NCBI RefSeq assembly: GCF_041103235.1
Contig: NZ_JBGCUN010000001.1
Span: 1,736,001-1,800,000 of the forward strand
Length of the DNA: 64,000 nucleotides
Source: Yoonia sp. R2331
GTDB taxonomy: Bacteria > Pseudomonadota > Alphaproteobacteria > Rhodobacterales > Rhodobacteraceae
Reading direction: 5' to 3'
The position numbers and the translations under genes are program-made. Position 1 is the stretch's first letter; the number at the start of each line of letters is the position of its first letter. The notes below the pieces were generated by a model. That model worked only from the letters and a program-made list of their open reading frames with translations, was not told where the DNA came from and did not search any database. Positions 23,739 through 31,508 of this stretch are shown piece after piece.

Positions 23739-24974
23739 TTAACCGTCTGAAAGGCGATAATCCTCGGCGCGCAGCCCGTGCTTGGCCAGCTTGTCATAAA
23801 AGGTCTTGCGCGCCAGTTTCAGCGATTTTGCGGTGTCGGTTGCGTTGCCACCGGTCGCGCGCAGCGCCTCGATCAGCAGGCTGCGTTCGACCCGCGCCAA
23901 TTGTTCCGACAGCCCAAGCCCGGCCCGGTCGGCATCTTCATCCACCCCAAGTGCAAACCGCATCGCTGCGTTCATCAACGCGCGCGCATTGCCCGGCCAA
24001 TCCTTGGCCATCTGCCGGTCCACATCGGCTTGCGTGATCTCGCGCACCGGCAAATTGGCCTGCTCGCAGGCCTGCGCCACGTAATGCCGGAACAGGACCG
24101 GCACGTCTTCCATCCGCTCGCGCAAGGCAGGCACGCGCACGGTCAGCAGATCAAGCCGCACCGCCAGATCGCGTGAAAACGTCCCGCTGCGCGCCAGTTT
24201 GCGCAAATCCTGCGTGCTGCCCGCGACCACCCGTGCCGCCGGGCCCGCCTCAAACGCATCCAGCAAGGCAAACTGCACTTCATCAGCCAGCGCCCAGACC
24301 TCATCAAGATAAAGCGTCCCGGCACCGGCCTGCGCCAAAGCATCCTGCAAAGCCTGCGCATTCAGCCCCGCGCTGCTGCGTTTCACGAACGGATGCCGCG
24401 CCGCCGCAGACAACAGGTGGATCACCTCGGCCACCTTGGGCGTGCCTGACCCCGGCTCGCCGGTGACCAGCACATCGGCCCCGGTCCGGGCCACTTGCCT
24501 GACACGGTCGCGCAGCCCCTTGGACAGATCAGAGATGCCGAACAACATGCGCGCCGCTGCGTCGCCGCCATCCAGCTCCAGCTTCATCCGGCGATTGTCG
24601 AGCACCATGCCACGCTGCTCTAGCGCGCGTTCGACACCTGCAATCAGTGTGGCTGGGGCACAGGGCTTTTCGAGAAACGAAAATGCCCCCGCCTCCATCG
24701 CTTGCACAGCCATCGGGATATCGCCCTGCCCGGTCAAGATGATCACCGGCAGCTCGGGATCAACCGTCAGCGCGTAGTTCAACAAATGGAACCCATCACG
24801 ACCCGGCATCCGCATGTCGCTAACGATCACACCGGGAAAGGATGGTGTGATGTGATCCTTGGCGGCGACAAAGGACCCCGCCAGAACGGGGGTGCAATCG
24901 GCCAGCTCCAGCGTCTGGCCAAGGGCCTCGCGCACGGCCATGTCGTCATCAACCAGTAAGACCTGCCGGGTCAT
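23739..24974 (-). CDS. dctD: DctD-like response regulator lacking the GAFTGA loop
   Basis: 411 residues. Receiver domain 1-115 with acidic pocket DDD, phospho-acceptor Asp53 (VSDMRMPGRDG) and Lys103. An AAA+-like domain follows. Its Walker A is degenerate (GEPGSGTPK, no GK[ST]) at ~172-180; Walker B is TLYLDEV at ~220-226. The ~20-residue stretch with GAFTGA, needed to contact sigma-54, is absent between them. The C-terminal Fis-type HTH (NATDTAKSLKLARKTFYDKL) is intact. It is expected to bind the dctP upstream site, but probably not to activate sigma-54 polymerase. It overlaps the dctB stop by 4 bp. Confidence 0.9.
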   Translation of the reverse strand: MTRQVLLVDDDMAVREALGQTLELADCTPVLAGSFVAAKDHITPSFPGVIVSDMRMPGRDGFHLLNYALTVDPELPVIILTGQGDIPMAVQAMEAGAFSFLEKPCAPATLIAGVERALEQRGMVLDNRRMKLELDGGDAAARMLFGISDLSKGLRDRVRQVARTGADVLVTGEPGSGTPKVAEVIHLLSAAARHPFVKRSSAGLNAQALQDALAQAGAGTLYLDEVWALADEVQFALLDAFEAGPAARVVAGSTQDLRKLARSGTFSRDLAVRLDLLTVRVPALRERMEDVPVLFRHYVAQACEQANLPVREITQADVDRQMAKDWPGNARALMNAAMRFALGVDEDADRAGLGLSEQLARVERSLLIEALRATGGNATDTAKSLKLARKTFYDKLAKHGLRAEDYRLSDG

Positions 24975-26767
24975 GCCGCCACCTCGGCCCGTGCGGCATC
25001 TAATGTAACGGTAAAGACTGCTCCACCTTCGGGATGATTGCGCCCGCGAATTTCGCCACCAAAGCTCTGCACTAAACCGTAAGAGATCGACAGACCCAGC
25101 CCCAATCCTTCTTTTGTGGGCATCTGTTTGGTCGAATAGAACGGTTCAAACACCTTTTCGGGGTCATTCAACCCCGGCCCGGTGTCTCTTACCGTAAGCG
25201 TCACCTTGTCCGGCCCGCCGCGCAGATCAATATAAAGCGCCGCACCCGCCGCGCCCTCCATCGCATCTATCGCATTGGCGGTCAGGTTCAGGACGACCTG
25301 CTGCAAACGTACATCTCCGCCACGGACGATCATCGCAACCTTTGGTCGGTGCCAATGCAGCGTCACGCCCGCCTCTTGCAGACGTGGGCCAATCATATCA
25401 ACCACGCCTTCGACCACGCCCACCATGTCCACATCGCGCAACGTATCGCTTTCCTGACGGGCAAATGCCCGCAAATTTTTGATGATCCGCCCCATGCGCC
25501 GCGCCAAGTCACCGATCCGCGCAAGATTTTGCGCAGCCCTGTCGGGCTTATCCTTGGCCAGAAACGCCTCTGCGTTTTCGGCAAACGACCGGATCGCCAT
25601 CAGAGGCTGGTTTAACTCGTGGCTGATCCCTGCCGACATCTGCCCCAACGCGCTGAGCTTGCCCGCCTCGACCAGATCAGCCTGCGCCTGCTGCAAGTCC
25701 GCCTGCGCTGCGCGCCGCTCTGCCACCTCGCTTTGCAGGCTGGCGTTCAGTGCCTCCAGCTCTGCGGTGCGGGACGTAACCCGCGCTTCCAGCCGCGCGT
25801 TGGCCTCTGCCAAGGTGCGCCGTCGCTCTGTCGCCCAGAACACAAACGCGCCAAATGCCAGTGCCAGCGCTCCTGCGACCGCGGCTTGCAGCAGGGCCAG
25901 CTGCCGTACTGGGGCCACATCAAACAGCGCCTCGCCCGTCAGGCCGATCACCGGCATTGGCCGCGTCAGATGCAAGCCCGCGTCAGGCAGATATCGCCCG
26001 CCATCCATCTGCCAGATCTCGTGTTGACCCCGCGCCAAACGTGTCGTGATTTGCGGCAAGGCGCTGACCACACCTGCGGGATATTCCGCACTTTGCCCAG
26101 CCTCACGGACATCACCGGTCCGCGACCGCAAAATCAACTCTGTCCGGTTGCTGACAAAGATCACGCCCAATTCGTCGGTGAAAAAGACCGTGGGCCTGTT
26201 GCCGCGCCACCCGGCTTCGACCGCCTCCACATCCGCGGTGACAATGACCGCACCCTGCACCGGCCCATCCACCGCAAAGACAGGGGCCGCAAACAAGAAC
26301 GCGCGACGCTCATAACGGTCGCTCAGCAGGTGATAGACCCCAAGCGCCCCGTGCATCGCACGGGCAAAATAGGGGCTGCCCGCGTGGCTTTGCGCAGGCC
26401 CTGCCGATGCGGTCGCCAGCTCTTGCCCCGCGCGGTCGACCACAACGATATCCAGCGATCCGGCCTTGTCGGCCAGCTCCAACAGAAAATCGGCCTGATC
26501 CACCGTGTCACCGGCCTCTAACACCGCCCGGACATCGGGATGGGCGGCCACAACCACCGCCAGACTGCGGAACTTGTCCAATTCATTCTTCAGGCTATCG
26601 CCTGCCAACATCAGATCCGACTGTCCGGCCAGTTCAAGCTGCTCCAGCGCGCGTCCTTCCGCCCACCACCAGACCCCGGCGGACAGGCCGGCCACACTGA
26701 TCAAATAGACCAGCGTCAGCACCAACCGCCTTGGAAACGCAATCAACATAGCGTGTGTCTTAGGCAA
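24971..26767 (-). CDS. dctB: DctB-like sensor histidine kinase
   Basis: 598 residues (an ATG six codons in is an alternative start). N-terminal membrane helix at ~10-30, a ~260-residue periplasmic sensor of double-Cache type, a second helix near 290-315, a coiled coil, then HisKA with the phospho-His in GISHELNQPLMAIRSF. The ATPase domain has the N box NLTANAIDAMEG and G boxes DTGPGL and GLGLGLS. It probably senses external C4-dicarboxylates and phosphorylates the DctD-like protein, with which it is translationally coupled. Confidence 0.93.
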   Translation of the reverse strand: MPKTHAMLIAFPRRLVLTLVYLISVAGLSAGVWWWAEGRALEQLELAGQSDLMLAGDSLKNELDKFRSLAVVVAAHPDVRAVLEAGDTVDQADFLLELADKAGSLDIVVVDRAGQELATASAGPAQSHAGSPYFARAMHGALGVYHLLSDRYERRAFLFAAPVFAVDGPVQGAVIVTADVEAVEAGWRGNRPTVFFTDELGVIFVSNRTELILRSRTGDVREAGQSAEYPAGVVSALPQITTRLARGQHEIWQMDGGRYLPDAGLHLTRPMPVIGLTGEALFDVAPVRQLALLQAAVAGALALAFGAFVFWATERRRTLAEANARLEARVTSRTAELEALNASLQSEVAERRAAQADLQQAQADLVEAGKLSALGQMSAGISHELNQPLMAIRSFAENAEAFLAKDKPDRAAQNLARIGDLARRMGRIIKNLRAFARQESDTLRDVDMVGVVEGVVDMIGPRLQEAGVTLHWHRPKVAMIVRGGDVRLQQVVLNLTANAIDAMEGAAGAALYIDLRGGPDKVTLTVRDTGPGLNDPEKVFEPFYSTKQMPTKEGLGLGLSISYGLVQSFGGEIRGRNHPEGGAVFTVTLDAARAEVAA

Positions 26768-26790
26768 TCCGCCGCGACTTGACCAGATTT

Positions 26791-27624
26791 TCAGCTTTTG
26801 GGCGCATCCATCCGCATGATCGCCCGCAGGGCTTCGATGGCGGTTTCGATGTCGGGAATCGCCGCATCCGCTCCGGTCAGCGCATCCACACCGTCGACCT
26901 GGTTCACGACATTGCCTGCCACCACCACCTTGGCCATCGGCTGCGTGATCCGCAGTGCCAACACCAGCCGCACCAATTGAGTGACCATGCTTTCACTATT
27001 GGCCACCAGCACAATCGCCTGAAACCGGTTCGCCTCTGTCCGCGAGACGATTGTTTCGTGATCCTCGCCCACCGACAGTTCCACATCCCAGCCTTCACGG
27101 CGGAATAGGTCCGTCGCAATCTCAATGCCCAATGTGTGCGTTTCATCCGGCACCAGAGCGAACAGCGTCGGCTTGCCCCTCAGCCCATACCATTCGGTGT
27201 CGATCACATGGCGCAACCCCCGGATGATCCGATAAAGCCGCCCACTGGCCAGTGTCACCTCCAGAAAGGATACCCGGTCCTGCTCCCACATCTCGCCCAA
27301 CCGACGCGCAGCACCGGCCACAAACCCCAGATAGATCATCTCGGGCGATGCACCGTCGCGCCGCACATTCAAGATGAACCGATCCGCCGCCGTCTCGTCA
27401 AGCGACAGCAGATCGGCGCAGAGCATCTCGATCTCTTCCGCTGTTGGCTGGTCGTTCGGGGTTGCTGTGCGGGGCATGCGGAAGGCCAATCTGCGCACCA
27501 CTTCGCGCGCAAGGGTTTCAACGGCACCAGATGGCAACGTCGAATGCACGCGCCGAAAATGCGCGTCCGCCGCGTCATAAGCTGAGCGGTCAAGATGTTC
27601 GTTATCGATGGGCTTACGCGCCAT
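26791..27624 (-). CDS. Cobalamin (B12)-binding-domain protein
   Basis: 277 residues. An N-terminal helical part (to about 150, with GEMWEQDRVSFLEVTLASGR, the usual helical cap of B12 sensors) is followed by a Rossmann-like B12-binding domain with the signature DETHTLGIEIATDLF (E/D-x-H-x-x-G type, His as possible cobalt ligand). There is no attached DNA-binding domain. Relatives act as light/redox or B12 sensors that modulate regulators, such as AerR/PpaA in photosynthetic relatives, but no photosynthesis genes are present here. It is divergent from the P450 gene, sharing a 202-bp promoter region. Confidence 0.8.
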   Translation of the reverse strand: MARKPIDNEHLDRSAYDAADAHFRRVHSTLPSGAVETLAREVVRRLAFRMPRTATPNDQPTAEEIEMLCADLLSLDETAADRFILNVRRDGASPEMIYLGFVAGAARRLGEMWEQDRVSFLEVTLASGRLYRIIRGLRHVIDTEWYGLRGKPTLFALVPDETHTLGIEIATDLFRREGWDVELSVGEDHETIVSRTEANRFQAIVLVANSESMVTQLVRLVLALRITQPMAKVVVAGNVVNQVDGVDALTGADAAIPDIETAIEALRAIMRMDAPKS

Positions 27625-27826
27625 CTTTTATTCTCCCCGTCGGCCTGGCGATGGCCTGCACCTGCGATCTTCGGCAACCCCCTCCCTGGGGTGCTGTGAT
27701 CTTTTGTTCCCGATGCTTGTATACGGTAGCACACCTTGGCGTTGTGCCATTGCGGCAGAACGTCGCGACCACTCATTGCGCGGAGATGCGCTTGCCAAGC
27801 GCGCATCACTTTGGCACTCCGGGTAC

Positions 27827-28990
27827 ATGCAGCCCCTGTCTCAATCCCCCACTGATCCGGCATTTGTCCAAGACCCCTACCCGTTTTACGACCGCGCGCG
27901 CGGGATTGGCGATGTGGTGTTCTGGACCGACTACGCCATGCCCTGCGCTGTTTCGCACCGCGCCGTCACCGCCGCCCTGCGTGATCGCCGCATGGGACGC
28001 GAGGCGCCTGCCGACCGCGCCCCGGACATCCCGCCGCACCTAGCGCCCTTCTACGCCGTCGAAGCCCATTCCATGCTGGAAAGAGAACCGCCAACCCACA
28101 CCCGCCTGCGCGGTCTGGTGCTGCGCGCCTTTACCTCGCGCAAGATCGCCTCACTTGGCCCCGACATCGCGCAGCTTTGTCATGACCTGATTGACGCTTT
28201 CCCAGCGGGTCCCTTTGATTTGCTGACCGCCTACGCCCAGCCGATCCCGGTAATCATCATCGCCCGTCTGCTTGGCGTTCCAGAAGGTGACGCGGATCAA
28301 TTGCTGAAATGGTCCAACGCGATGGTGGCCATGTATCAGGCCCGCCGCACGCCCCAGATTGAGGCGGACGCTGTTGTGGCAACCCAGGCCTTCACCGCCT
28401 ATCTCACCCGGCATATCGCGGCCAAACGCGCAGCACCTGCTGATGATCTGCTGTCCAGCCTTATCGCCGCACGCGACGAAGGCGACAAACTCTCTGACGC
28501 AGAACTCATCACCACCGCGATCCTGCTGTTGAATGCCGGGCACGAAGCAACCGTGCACACCATTGGCAACGGCGTCAAAACCCAGCTGGAACAGGGCGTG
28601 ACCACCTCGGACGCTGCCGCGGTCGAGGAAATCCTGCGTTTTGACCCACCGCTCCATATGTTCACCCGCTGGGTCTACGAGGATCTGGAGCTTTGCGGTA
28701 CGCCCCTCAAACGCGGCGACCAGATTGCCTGCCTGTTGGGCGCGGCCAACCGAGACCCGGCGGCCTATCCCGACCCGCACCAATTTGATCCCGCTCGCAA
28801 GGGACCCGCCAATACCGCCTTTGGCGGCGGCATCCACTTCTGTGTCGGCGCGCCACTGGCGCGACTGGAACTGCAAACCGCCCTGACAATCCTGCACGAC
28901 CGCTGCCCGCAACTGGCGCTGGCGGGACGACCGGACTACGCCGATGTCTACCATTTTCACGGGCTGCAGTCGCTGATCGTCACCCGGTGA
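27827..28990 (+). CDS. Cytochrome P450
   Basis: 387 residues from the ATG at 27827; the open frame upstream overlaps the B12 gene and is not family-like. The I-helix oxygen-binding motif is LLNAGHEATVH (acid-free AGHEAT form), the ExxR motif lies in EEILRFDPP, and the heme loop FGGGIHFCVGAPLAR has the axial Cys. It is a soluble class I bacterial P450 that would need a ferredoxin partner; none is adjacent. Substrate unknown. Its stop codon begins copy 2 of the structured repeat. Confidence 0.95.
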   Translation: MQPLSQSPTDPAFVQDPYPFYDRARGIGDVVFWTDYAMPCAVSHRAVTAALRDRRMGREAPADRAPDIPPHLAPFYAVEAHSMLEREPPTHTRLRGLVLRAFTSRKIASLGPDIAQLCHDLIDAFPAGPFDLLTAYAQPIPVIIIARLLGVPEGDADQLLKWSNAMVAMYQARRTPQIEADAVVATQAFTAYLTRHIAAKRAAPADDLLSSLIAARDEGDKLSDAELITTAILLLNAGHEATVHTIGNGVKTQLEQGVTTSDAAAVEEILRFDPPLHMFTRWVYEDLELCGTPLKRGDQIACLLGAANRDPAAYPDPHQFDPARKGPANTAFGGGIHFCVGAPLARLELQTALTILHDRCPQLALAGRPDYADVYHFHGLQSLIVTR

Positions 28991-29212
28991 TTCCACAAAG
29001 GGTCAAGGCGGCCGAAGGCCCCCGCTTTGCGGGTCTGCCTTGAGGCTTTGGGGAATCGCCCCACCCTTGATCAGGTGACTTGAGGATCGCAATGATCCCT
29101 CAAGCACCTCATTGCAAAGGCCAATTCCATCCCCACCCACGCAACGCCGACACAGGCGTCGCGGTACAGATGTCTGAAAAAGCAATGCGCGGTAGCGCGC
29201 CTTGGTTTCACC
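28988..29212. repeat. Structured repeat between convergent genes, copy 2
   Basis: Same order of stems as 20021-20253: TCAAGGC/GCCTTGA around GGCC/GGCC and CCCGC/GCGGG, then AGGTG-CTTGAGGATC/GATCCCTCAAG-CACCT, then a GACGCC-type stem, then GCGC-GGTA-GCGC and TTTCACC. The outer stem's last pair is C-G here and A-T in copy 1, a compensatory change. It exactly fills the gap between the P450 stop and the Lrp-type gene stop. Confidence 0.8.
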
Positions 29213-29674
29213 CTAAAGCGGCAGCGCCACGGTCGATTTGATCTCTTCCATCGACAAAAGTGCCGTGACATTGAACACCCGCACTTCCGAGATCAGCGCC
29301 TGATAGAATTCATCATAGGCGCGCGCGTTTTTCACCCGGACCTTCAGGATGTAATCAATATCCCCTGCCAGCCGGTGCGCCTCTTGCACCTCCGGTCGCG
29401 CCCGCAACGCCCCCAGAAACTTTTCCTGCCAAGCAGCTTCGTGCTCTGACGTGCGGATCAACACAAAGAAACAGGCCTCGAACCCCAGTGCTTCAGCATC
29501 CAGCATGACGGTTTGCTGCCCAATGATCCCCGCCTCGCGCATTTTGCGAATGCGATTCCACACCGGCGTCTTGGAAGACCCCACTTCCTTGGCAATTTCA
29601 TCCAAACTGCGGCTTGCATCCGTTTGCAATGCCGCAAGGATCTTCCGATCCACCTCATCTATCCGGACGTCCAT
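29213..29674 (-). CDS. Lrp/AsnC family transcriptional regulator
   Basis: 153 residues from the ATG at 29674. The N-terminal winged HTH (IDEVDRKILAALQTDASRSL and WNRIRKMREAGII) and C-terminal RAM/ACT-type domain (AEALGFEACFFVLIRT, VQEAHRLAGDIDYILKV) are typical. It is divergent from the cysG operon, with 141 bp between starts, so it probably regulates sulfite-reduction genes in response to a small molecule such as an amino acid. Confidence 0.93.
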   Translation of the reverse strand: MDVRIDEVDRKILAALQTDASRSLDEIAKEVGSSKTPVWNRIRKMREAGIIGQQTVMLDAEALGFEACFFVLIRTSEHEAAWQEKFLGALRARPEVQEAHRLAGDIDYILKVRVKNARAYDEFYQALISEVRVFNVTALLSMEEIKSTVALPL

Positions 29675-29766
29675 TCTGTTTTCGCGCCTTTCACAGGAAA
29701 GCTGGCCTCTTGCAGCGCAGCATTGGAACAATCATCCTTATATGCCCGCTGATATGGGCAATTTCC

Positions 29767-29779
29767 AGAACAATGTTCT
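29767..29779. promoter_or_regulatory. Candidate Lrp-type operator
   Basis: AGAACAATGTTCT is a near-perfect dyad, 36 bp before the cysG start codon, in the region shared with the divergent Lrp-type gene. Just downstream TATATT could be a -10 box for cysG. Confidence 0.45.
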
Positions 29780-29815
29780 ATATTGGTCCCAGAAATTCGC
29801 GACGAAAGAACCGAT

Positions 29816-31204
29816 ATGGATCACTTCCCCGTCTTCATGGCCGTCGCAGGCCGCCGCATTGTCCTTTCGGGCGGTGGCGATGCCGCTTTGGCCAAACTGC
29901 GCCTGATCCTCAAGACCTCTGCCAAGATCACGGTCATCGCCGCACAGGCCGCACCCGAAATTCACGCTTGGGCGGATGCAGGCAAACTCACCCTGATCCC
30001 CCGCGCGATGGAAGCCGGTGACGCGATGTGCGCCGTGCTGTTCTATGCCGCCAACGAAGACGATGCTGAAGACGCCCGCGTGGCCGCCCTCGCCCATGCG
30101 GATGGTGCACGCGTCAACATCGTCGACAACCTCGCCGACAGCCAGTTCATCACCCCGGCCATCGTTGATCGTGACCCGGTGGTCGTGGCCATCGGCACCG
30201 AAGGGGCAGCACCCGTGCTCGCGCGCAAGATCAAGGCCAACCTTGAAGAACAACTGCCTGCGTCCCTAGGCACCCTTGCCCGGATCGGCAAAACTTTCCG
30301 CCATGCGGTGGATGTGCTGCCGATGGGCGCCAAGCGCCGGGACTTCTGGTCGCGCTTCTACTTTTCCAAAGGTGCCGAGGCCTTGGCCAAGGGCGAAGAT
30401 CACGTCCTCCCCGCACTGGGCGACCTGCTGGACGACGCCATCATGTCCACCGACCGCGCCGGGCACGTGCACCTTGTGGGCGCAGGCCCCGGTGACCCGG
30501 ATCTCTTGACGCTCAAGGCCCGCAAGGCGCTGGATACCGCAGACGTGGTGATCCACGACCGGCTGGTCACACCCGAGATCCTCGAACTCGCCCGACGCGA
30601 GGCCACCATCATTGACGCAGGCAAAGAAGGCTTTGGCGCATCCACGCCACAAGCCGACATCGATGCGCTGATCGTCGAACACGCCAAGAACGGCGCACAG
30701 GTTGTCCGCCTCAAGGCAGGCGATCCAACCGTCTTTGGCCGTCTGGATGAAGAAATTGACGCGCTCACCGCCGCAGGCATCGCCTATACCATCGTGCCGG
30801 GCATCACCGCCGCCTCCGCGGCCGTCGCCAACATCGGGCAAAGCCTGACCAAACGCGGCCGCAATTCTGCTGTCCGCCTGATCACTGGTCACGACACCAA
30901 GGGCTATACTGATCACGACTGGCGCACGCTGGCCGAACCGGGCCAGGTTGCCGCGATCTACATGGGCAAGCGCGCGGCGCGGTTCATTCAGGGCCGTCTG
31001 CTGATGCATGGCGCGGACATCGCCACACCGGTCACCATCATCGAAAACGTCAGCCGCACCAACCAGCGCATCATCGCCACGACCTTGGGCGCGCTGGAAC
31101 CGACCATGACCAACGCCAATCTGACCGGCCCCGCAATCACCTTCCTTGGCCTTGCCCCGCGCGACGCCCTTGCCATCGACCTGCACCAACAGGAGGCCAT
31201 CTAG
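29816..31204 (+). CDS. cysG: Siroheme synthase (multifunctional CysG)
   Basis: 462 residues. The N-terminal half is the precorrin-2 dehydrogenase/ferrochelatase, with a Rossmann start FMAVAGRRIVLSGGGDAAL. The C-terminal half is the SAM-dependent uroporphyrinogen III methyltransferase (VHLVGAGPGDPDLLTLKA, RLKAGDPTVFGR, VPGITAASA). It makes siroheme for the sulfite reductase encoded two genes downstream. The start is the ATG at 29816; the frame continues upstream without a good site. First gene of the operon. Confidence 0.96.
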   Translation: MDHFPVFMAVAGRRIVLSGGGDAALAKLRLILKTSAKITVIAAQAAPEIHAWADAGKLTLIPRAMEAGDAMCAVLFYAANEDDAEDARVAALAHADGARVNIVDNLADSQFITPAIVDRDPVVVAIGTEGAAPVLARKIKANLEEQLPASLGTLARIGKTFRHAVDVLPMGAKRRDFWSRFYFSKGAEALAKGEDHVLPALGDLLDDAIMSTDRAGHVHLVGAGPGDPDLLTLKARKALDTADVVIHDRLVTPEILELARREATIIDAGKEGFGASTPQADIDALIVEHAKNGAQVVRLKAGDPTVFGRLDEEIDALTAAGIAYTIVPGITAASAAVANIGQSLTKRGRNSAVRLITGHDTKGYTDHDWRTLAEPGQVAAIYMGKRAARFIQGRLLMHGADIATPVTIIENVSRTNQRIIATTLGALEPTMTNANLTGPAITFLGLAPRDALAIDLHQQEAI

Positions 31205-31504
31205 ATGCCCCGCCAATTCACACCCAAAGTTGTCACCGCCAATGCCCTGCTGGAGGGTGACGCCGTTTGGTTCACCGAAGACGACACTTGGACCCGCGAC
31301 ATGTCCCAAGCCGAGCTGTTAACCGATGAGGCCCACGCCGAACTCCGCTTGCTCGAAGCCTCTGCGCGTCAGGACGAAATCGCGGGCCCCTATCTGGCCG
31401 ACGCCAAACCAACAGACACTGGCCCCGCGCCGACGCATTTTCGCGAAACCTTCCGCACGCGCGGACCCTCCAATTACCCCCACGGCAAACAGGCAGAGGT
31501 CTGA
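31205..31504 (+). CDS. DUF2849 domain protein
   Basis: 99 residues, no signal or membrane part. The pattern of an N-terminal strand (FTPKVVTANALLEGDAVWFT) and an acidic helix is that of DUF2849, a small family found between cysG and cysI in Rhodobacterales. Function unknown; the location argues for a role in sulfite reduction, perhaps as a subunit or assembly factor. It begins 0 bp after cysG. Confidence 0.85.
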   Translation: MPRQFTPKVVTANALLEGDAVWFTEDDTWTRDMSQAELLTDEAHAELRLLEASARQDEIAGPYLADAKPTDTGPAPTHFRETFRTRGPSNYPHGKQAEV

Positions 31505-31508
31505 ACCG

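Noticed and set aside
25619-26521. 300-aa ORF antisense to dctB
   Set aside because: Composition-driven shadow, Arg/Gln/His-rich with no family features.
26791-27624. Photosynthesis regulator PpaA/AerR
   Set aside because: Domain type fits, but no photosynthesis genes and no TGT-N12-ACA sites occur in the window, so only the B12-domain name is supported.
30266-31309. 347-aa ORF antisense to cysG
   Set aside because: Lies over a gene with complete catalytic motifs on the other strand.
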